From the NCBI GenBank assembly GCA_026389975.1, contig JAPLGV010000189.1, positions 1-16,376 on the forward strand: DNA of 16,376 bases, read 5' to 3'. Below the pieces are notes generated by a model. The model had not been told where the DNA came from and searched no databases. It saw only the letters and a list, made by a program, of their open reading frames with translations. The position numbers and the translations under genes are program-made. Of this stretch, positions 12,762-16,376 are shown one piece after another (within the stretch, counting starts at the first letter, position 1; the number at the start of each line of letters is the position of its first letter). The stretch is from Chloroflexota bacterium. GTDB taxonomy: Bacteria > Chloroflexota > Anaerolineae > Anaerolineales > Villigracilaceae.

Positions 12762-13265
12762 TTAACCCTGGGTACCCACGCGATGGAGCGAGAACTGCCC
12801 GAATTTGATTGGAAAAACATCGACGATGGACATCCCTTGCGGGTCGCCGGAGGTGGTGACGCGCTGTTGGAGCACTGGTCCCAGCGGCTGGCTGGCGATG
12901 AAACCGAACGTAGCCAGGGCGATGACCAGCGGTAAGCGCTCTACCTTGTCACGTTTACTTTTGGCTCCGGCCATTCCCAGCCACGCCAGCAGACCGGCGA
13001 CAAAGCCAGAAGCGGCGTAGTTCGTGCCGCAGTGGTCGTGAATGGCGAGGGTGCGTTCGCCATTGTTCATCCGCACGAGCGCCTGGATGACGGCCTCGCG
13101 CAGGTCAGCAGTGGGGATATCGCCAAGGATGAAGAATCCGCCCGGGAAGGAATAACCCGCCAATCGCCGGTACGGGAAACGCTGTGACAGGATGTTGATG
13201 GTGGCGTGTTCCAGTCCGTGGTTGCGGCGAATGCGGGAGAGCACGGGGATGTCGAGAATGGTCAT
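12762..13265 (-). CDS. DUF6391 family membrane protein
   Basis: Unknown function; 167 residues. The family is marked by RNHGLEHATINIL (14-25), present here, then GGFFILGDIPTADLREAVIQAL and HDHCGTNYAASG (77-87). Two hydrophobic segments (about 82-100 and 111-129) suggest a small membrane protein; the charged stretch between them contains AKSKRDKVER. The histidines and HCGTN motif are suggestive of metal binding, but this is conjecture. The ATG at 13265 is preceded by GGAG 6 nt upstream; an in-frame TTG 12 nt further up lies on the ribosome site itself and is rejected. A TATAAT at 13287-13292 gives a leader of roughly 15 nt. holA follows about 105 bp downstream. Confidence 0.85.
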   Translation of the reverse strand: MTILDIPVLSRIRRNHGLEHATINILSQRFPYRRLAGYSFPGGFFILGDIPTADLREAVIQALVRMNNGERTLAIHDHCGTNYAASGFVAGLLAWLGMAGAKSKRDKVERLPLVIALATFGFIASQPLGPVLQQRVTTSGDPQGMSIVDVFPIKFGQFSLHRVGTQG

Positions 13266-13286
13266 GGTTGACTCCAATCTGAAAAG

Positions 13287-13292
13287 ATTATA
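13287..13292 (-). promoter_or_regulatory. -10 box of the DUF6391 gene
   Basis: A perfect TATAAT on the minus strand, 21 nt before the ATG. The position where a -35 would lie falls inside the terminator hairpin of the upstream gene, so terminator and promoter overlap. Confidence 0.5.
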
Positions 13293-13297
13293 CCTGT

Positions 13298-13334
13298 AAA
13301 AAAGACTTCCGAAGTTTTGGAAACTTCGGAAGTC
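13298..13334 (-). terminator. Strong intrinsic terminator of the membrane-protein gene
   Basis: GACTTCCGAAGTTT and its exact complement form a 14-bp stem around a 3-nt loop (13304-13334). On the minus strand it is followed directly by six T. It lies 19 nt after the stop of the seven-helix membrane protein. Confidence 0.9.
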
Positions 13335-13352
13335 TGAGGGCTGAACGTGAGA

Positions 13353-14063
13353 CTAACCCGCCGCAGCAGGGGCTGCTTCACGAACTGGCACAGTCGTCGC
13401 CTGGATAAAGCCGATGTACATCAGCACCACACCGATCAACTCGGACATGTAGAGCGCATCCACCAGGCCCATCTTGACAAACGAACCCGCCATGGCCGGG
13501 GCTATCGCGCCGATGGCGATAAGCACGTTGCCGATCATGCGGTTGAATAGGACGCGCTTGCGCCAGAAGATAAACGCCGAGTAAATCGCACCGCCGACCA
13601 GCGTCAACGTGCCGTAGATGTTCAGAAGGATGGTCAGGGCAATGGTCAGGCCGCCGCGCGTCAGGATGTCTTTATATTGGGATGAGATAGCCAATGTCAC
13701 ATTGTAGGATGCCGCGGCAGGCGTCAACGGGGCGAGCAGGATCAGGCTTGCGGCCAGCAGCGAGACGGCGGTCAGGATGCCGGGCAGGGTCCAGGCAACG
13801 CCGCGCTTCCGTACCAGCAGATGGATCGTCCCCTGGCCGAGCCAGGCAGCGGTCAACATAGCCCCGCTCAGGTACCACAGTTTCAGCATCACGCTGCTGA
13901 AAGTGAAAGCCAAGATCACCTCCGAGAGTGTGCCGATGCCGTAGAAGAGCAGGCCGATGGTCCAAAGGAGCAGGTGCAGGCCGCGGCGCTTGAGGTAGCG
14001 TGTGAAGACAGCCGCGGCGAAGGCGAACGTTACGAGGGTAGAGAGAAAGGGAATGTAGTGCAT
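13353..14063 (-). CDS. Seven-helix integral membrane protein of unknown function
   Basis: Not recognised beyond being a polytopic membrane protein of 236 residues. Hydrophobic segments lie at about 3-20, 29-46, 62-84, 92-111, 137-166, 177-195 and 207-221, with a basic loop RYLKRRGLH after the first, arranged like small seven-helix sensors or transporters. The C-terminal tail VREAAPAAAG is soluble. The ATG at 14063 has an excellent GGAGG ribosome site 4 nt upstream; the frame is open a further 49 codons upstream but that part crosses the preceding terminator and is not coding-like. It is bracketed by terminators (14124-14149 upstream, 13298-13334 downstream), so it appears to be a single-gene unit. 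Confidence 0.85.
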   Translation of the reverse strand: MHYIPFLSTLVTFAFAAAVFTRYLKRRGLHLLLWTIGLLFYGIGTLSEVILAFTFSSVMLKLWYLSGAMLTAAWLGQGTIHLLVRKRGVAWTLPGILTAVSLLAASLILLAPLTPAAASYNVTLAISSQYKDILTRGGLTIALTILLNIYGTLTLVGGAIYSAFIFWRKRVLFNRMIGNVLIAIGAIAPAMAGSFVKMGLVDALYMSELIGVVLMYIGFIQATTVPVREAAPAAAG

Positions 14064-14123
14064 GGAACCTCCAAGCCGCGCAAGATGAGAACAGGCTGAA
14101 TATTCGCTTAAGGTTTGGTAAAC

Positions 14124-14149
14124 AAAAAAGACCGACCCGAAGACCGGCC
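14124..14149 (-). terminator. Intrinsic terminator of the DUF3267 gene with UUCG tetraloop
   Basis: On the minus strand GGCCGGTC-TTCG-GGTCGGTC folds as an 8-bp stem (three G-U pairs) with a UUCG loop, followed by six T. It ends the radA-DUF3267 transcript 33 nt after the stop. Confidence 0.85.
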
Positions 14150-14181
14150 TAATCCGACAGCCCAGGAGCCATCCTTTTTCG

Positions 14182-14784
14182 TCAGGAGAGTGCGTAGAAA
14201 TTGAATCCATCCCCCAAATCTTCGATCACGATTGGCCTTCGTTCGTGCAGGATCAGGAAGACAACCCAGAGATCTCCGACTGCGCCTGCCGCGTTCATCA
14301 CCGTCCCGGCCAGGATGGCAGCCAGAGCCCCCGTCGGCACAACCGCCAGGAGGAGGATGCCAAGAACGGATAGAAGCACAAAGGGCGCAAGGTTAACCAC
14401 CAGATATTGTCCGCGCGGGAGAAACCATCCGGGCGCAGCGGCAAAGGCATACCAGCCCCGGAAGCCGAAAGTGGGCCGCGACCGTGTGAAAAGCCAGAAA
14501 AACACGCCATGCACCAGTTCGTGCAACACCATCTGTCCCGCTGCGATTCCAAGTAGCGAGAGTAATACATACAAAACGTTTGCCGATGTGATGACCAGTT
14601 CGAACGCGAGGCCTGGGCGAATCAGTGATACATACAGCGAGAAAAACCATCCAAAAATGAACAGGAGAAAAACGCCTCCGATATTCATCCCCCAGAAGGC
14701 AGCCTTGTTTTTGGTCAAAGTGAGCGAATAGACCAGCGTGGCATTCCCGGGCCGCACATTCGTCGTCCGGAAAGGCGTATCCAT
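14182..14784 (-). CDS. DUF3267 family putative zincin metallopeptidase
   Basis: Membrane-embedded putative zinc protease of 200 residues. The HExxH motif is HELVH (88-92) at the start of a hydrophobic helix; a distal Asp171 in NAAGAVGDLWVV is the expected third-ligand region for this family. Hydrophobic segments lie at about 30-52, 68-86, 127-150 and 155-180. DUF3267 members are annotated as putative zincins without proven substrates. The ATG overlaps the radA stop by one base (TGATG), so translation is coupled to radA, but no functional link with DNA repair is apparent. Followed by a UUCG-loop terminator. Confidence 0.88.
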   Translation of the reverse strand: MDTPFRTTNVRPGNATLVYSLTLTKNKAAFWGMNIGGVFLLFIFGWFFSLYVSLIRPGLAFELVITSANVLYVLLSLLGIAAGQMVLHELVHGVFFWLFTRSRPTFGFRGWYAFAAAPGWFLPRGQYLVVNLAPFVLLSVLGILLLAVVPTGALAAILAGTVMNAAGAVGDLWVVFLILHERRPIVIEDLGDGFNFYALS

Positions 14785-16202
14785 CAGGCGACCTTGCGCC
14801 CTTTCGGCAGTTCGCGCTGGATCCCAAACGCCAATTCCAGCGCCTGGTAGACCGCACGCGCCTCCACGATTTCAATATCCGTCGGCCAGGGTTCGCCTTT
14901 GCGCAGGCGCTTGGGGACGATGGCGGTCTTGAAGCCGAGTTTGGCGGCCTCGCGCAAACGGGCGGGCATCTGCCCGGGCATGCGCAGTTCCCCGGCCAGG
15001 CCGATCTCGCCGATGAGCACCGTATCCGCCTTGATCGGTAGGTCACGCATCGAGGAGGCCACCGCCGCGGCAATTGCCAGGTCGGCGGCGGGTTCGTCAA
15101 TTTTCAAGCCGCCCACCACGTTGACGAAAATATCCGCTTCGGCCAGCTTCAGCCCGACGCGGCGGGTAAGCACGGCGGCGATCATCAGCAGACGGTTGTA
15201 GTCCACGCCGTTGGGGGTGCGGCGGGCATTTCCGAACTGCGCCGCGCTGGTCAGTCCCTGCACCTCCACCAGCAGCGGACGGGTGCCTTCCATCGTCACG
15301 GCAATCGCCGACCCGGCCGCGTTGACCATCCGCTCGGCCAGGAAGGCCTCGGAGGGATTGGTCACCTCGGCCAGCCCGCGCTCGACCATCTCGAACACAC
15401 CCACCTCGGCAGTCGCGCCGAAGCGGTTCTTGACCGAGCGCAGCAGCCGGTAGGCCTGGAAACGGTCGCCTTCGAGATACAACACCGTGTCCACGATGTG
15501 TTCCAGCACACGCGGCCCGGCAATCGTCCCCTCTTTGGTCACATGCCCGATGACAAACACTGCCGGTCCCGACGACTTGGCCAGTTCGCGCAGCCGGTTG
15601 GCCGACTCGCGCACTTGTGAGACTGACCCGGCGGCCGACTCCATCTCCGGAAGGTAAACGGTCTGGATGGAGTCGACGATCAACAGATCCGGCTTGACCG
15701 CCGTAACGTGCTCAAAAATCGTATCCAGGTTGGTCTCGGTGACGATGAACAGGTCAGCCGGGAATTTTGTTTCGGAGGCAATGCGCGCCGCCCGCATTTT
15801 GATCTGCCGCTCAGACTCCTCGCCCGAAACGTACAGGACCCGGAGCCGGGTCGCCATTTCGAGGGCCACCTGCAGCATCAGCGTGGACTTGCCGATGCCC
15901 GGGTCACCACCCACCAGCACGATCGAACCGGGAACCAGGCCGCCGCCCAGCACGCGGGCAAACTCGCCAATTGGAACGGAAATCCGGTCTTCGGCCTCAC
16001 TGCTGACATCCGACAGGCGGTGCGGGGTGGAGCGTCCGCTCAAGCCGCGCGGGGCAGCCTTCCCGCCCGAAGGCTCGTTAGTCACGATCTCCTCGACCAT
16101 ACTGTTGAACGAACCGCATTGCGGGCATTTCCCCATGAAACCGGCGGAGACGCGTCCACACTGCTGACAGACGTAACGGGTGTGGGTTTTGGTTTTGGAC
16201 AT
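14784..16202 (-). CDS. radA: DNA repair protein RadA (Sms)
   Basis: RecA-like ATPase that promotes branch migration and processing of recombination intermediates. The 472 residues show all parts in order: N-terminal zinc finger (Cys12, Cys15, Cys26, Cys29), Walker A GGDPGIGKST (98-107), Walker B LLIVDSIQ (173-180), the RadA-specific KNRFG motif (258-262), and the Lon-protease-like C-terminal domain including DIFVNVVGGLKIDEPAADLAIA split over the usual positions. Length is normal. The ATG at 16202 has no Shine-Dalgarno; a consensus TATAAT ends 6 nt upstream, so transcription should start at or next to the ATG (leaderless). It heads the radA-DUF3267 operon. Confidence 0.97.
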   Translation of the reverse strand: MSKTKTHTRYVCQQCGRVSAGFMGKCPQCGSFNSMVEEIVTNEPSGGKAAPRGLSGRSTPHRLSDVSSEAEDRISVPIGEFARVLGGGLVPGSIVLVGGDPGIGKSTLMLQVALEMATRLRVLYVSGEESERQIKMRAARIASETKFPADLFIVTETNLDTIFEHVTAVKPDLLIVDSIQTVYLPEMESAAGSVSQVRESANRLRELAKSSGPAVFVIGHVTKEGTIAGPRVLEHIVDTVLYLEGDRFQAYRLLRSVKNRFGATAEVGVFEMVERGLAEVTNPSEAFLAERMVNAAGSAIAVTMEGTRPLLVEVQGLTSAAQFGNARRTPNGVDYNRLLMIAAVLTRRVGLKLAEADIFVNVVGGLKIDEPAADLAIAAAVASSMRDLPIKADTVLIGEIGLAGELRMPGQMPARLREAAKLGFKTAIVPKRLRKGEPWPTDIEIVEARAVYQALELAFGIQRELPKGRKVA

Positions 16203-16208
16203 GGGGAT

Positions 16209-16214
16209 ATTATA
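16209..16214 (-). promoter_or_regulatory. -10 box of radA (leaderless configuration)
   Basis: TATAAT on the minus strand, then ATCCCC, then the radA ATG. The usual 6-7 nt between -10 and start point places the first transcribed base at the A of ATG. No good -35 is seen. Confidence 0.6.
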
Positions 16215-16240
16215 CTCTCCGCTCGGCGAGAGGTTACCTT

Positions 16241-16265
16241 CCCGTGCTGGAACCGGGACTACCGC
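16241..16265 (-). repeat. Dispersed repeat, copy 6, upstream of radA
   Basis: CCCGTG followed by CTGGAACCGGGACTACC, lacking the usual ACG end. It lies in the 73-bp gap between the stop of the right-edge gene and the radA -10 box, possibly covering the radA -35 region. Confidence 0.92.
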
Positions 16266-16275
16266 AAGAAACTAT

Positions 16276-16376
16276 TCACCCCAACCCGATATTGGCTTCG
16301 TCCAGCAAAGCTAAGAACCCCTCCGCATCATTCTGAAGGATGATCTTCGTGCGCGTAACGCGCGGCAGGCGCTGGA
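16276..16376 (-). CDS. C-terminal fragment of an unidentified gene (5' part outside the window)
   Basis: On the minus strand a frame is open from the right edge to a TGA at 16276-16278, giving 32 residues (QRLPRVTRTKIILQNDAEGF and LALLDEANIGLG). The wording looks like a genuine amphipathic protein end, and the other two frames stop early or read poorly, but the family cannot be named. Same strand as radA. Confidence 0.5.
   Translation of the reverse strand, partial: QRLPRVTRTKIILQNDAEGFLALLDEANIGLG

Noticed and set aside
12741..12775. GTACCC/GGGTAC inverted repeat at the end of the DUF6391 gene as a terminator
   Set aside because: The stem is 6 bp with a 23-nt loop and no T run.
12656..12820. 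N-terminal extension of HolA
   Set aside because: It overlaps the end of the DUF6391 gene by 59 nt and has no HolA similarity; the family sequence begins at MPDSPSVILLHG.
14064..14210. N-terminal extension of the seven-helix protein
   Set aside because: It runs through an intrinsic terminator and the end of the DUF3267 gene, while the ATG at 14063 has a near-ideal ribosome site.

Overview
The window looks like a GC-rich chromosomal segment from a Chloroflexota bacterium, most likely class Anaerolineae. This rests on the conserved small families present (DUF951, DUF6391, a GerMN-type lipoprotein) and overall gene style; no rRNA or marker tree is available, so the placement is tentative. No tRNA, rRNA, CRISPR array, transposase or replication origin is visible.

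Layout. (1) 1-4795, minus strand: a nucleotide-sugar dehydrogenase cut by the left edge, then, in transcription order, tsaE-tsaB-rimI-udg joined by 1-4 nt overlaps (tRNA t6A synthesis, ribosomal protein acetylation, uracil repair), preceded by DUF951 and an MGDG-synthase-like glycosyltransferase. (2) 4893-7228, plus strand: a phosphoribosyltransferase, an unrecognised 152-aa protein and pyrD. (3) 7386-8786: a GerMN-type lipoprotein (minus) and surE (plus) diverge from a symmetric promoter palindrome. (4) 8812-10642: an AT-richer two-gene restriction-modification island, a NotI-family endonuclease overlapping a D12-class N6-adenine methyltransferase. (5) 10717-11639, plus: a conserved hypothetical and an alkyltransferase-like protein. 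(6) 11654-16202, minus: radA, a DUF3267 putative zincin, a seven-helix membrane protein, DUF6391 and holA, followed at the right edge by the tail of another gene.

The most unusual feature is a short dispersed repeat with invariant core GTAGTCCCGGTTCC. It occurs nine times at six loci, in both orientations, singly or in tandem. Three loci lie inside conserved genes (pyrD, the lipoprotein, holA) and keep the reading frame, so the repeat is translated; five of its six frames have no stop. This resembles in principle the Rickettsia palindromic elements that insert into genes. In pyrD, three copies plus a second hairpin sequence account for about 40 extra residues.

Other points: two tandem duplications in the glycosyltransferase gene (a 21-bp in-frame one, and a 17-bp one that frameshifts the C-terminus), a 16-bp duplication over the surE stop, several genes with a -10 box just before ATG and no Shine-Dalgarno (probable leaderless mRNAs), and clear intrinsic terminators near 13.3 and 14.1 kb.
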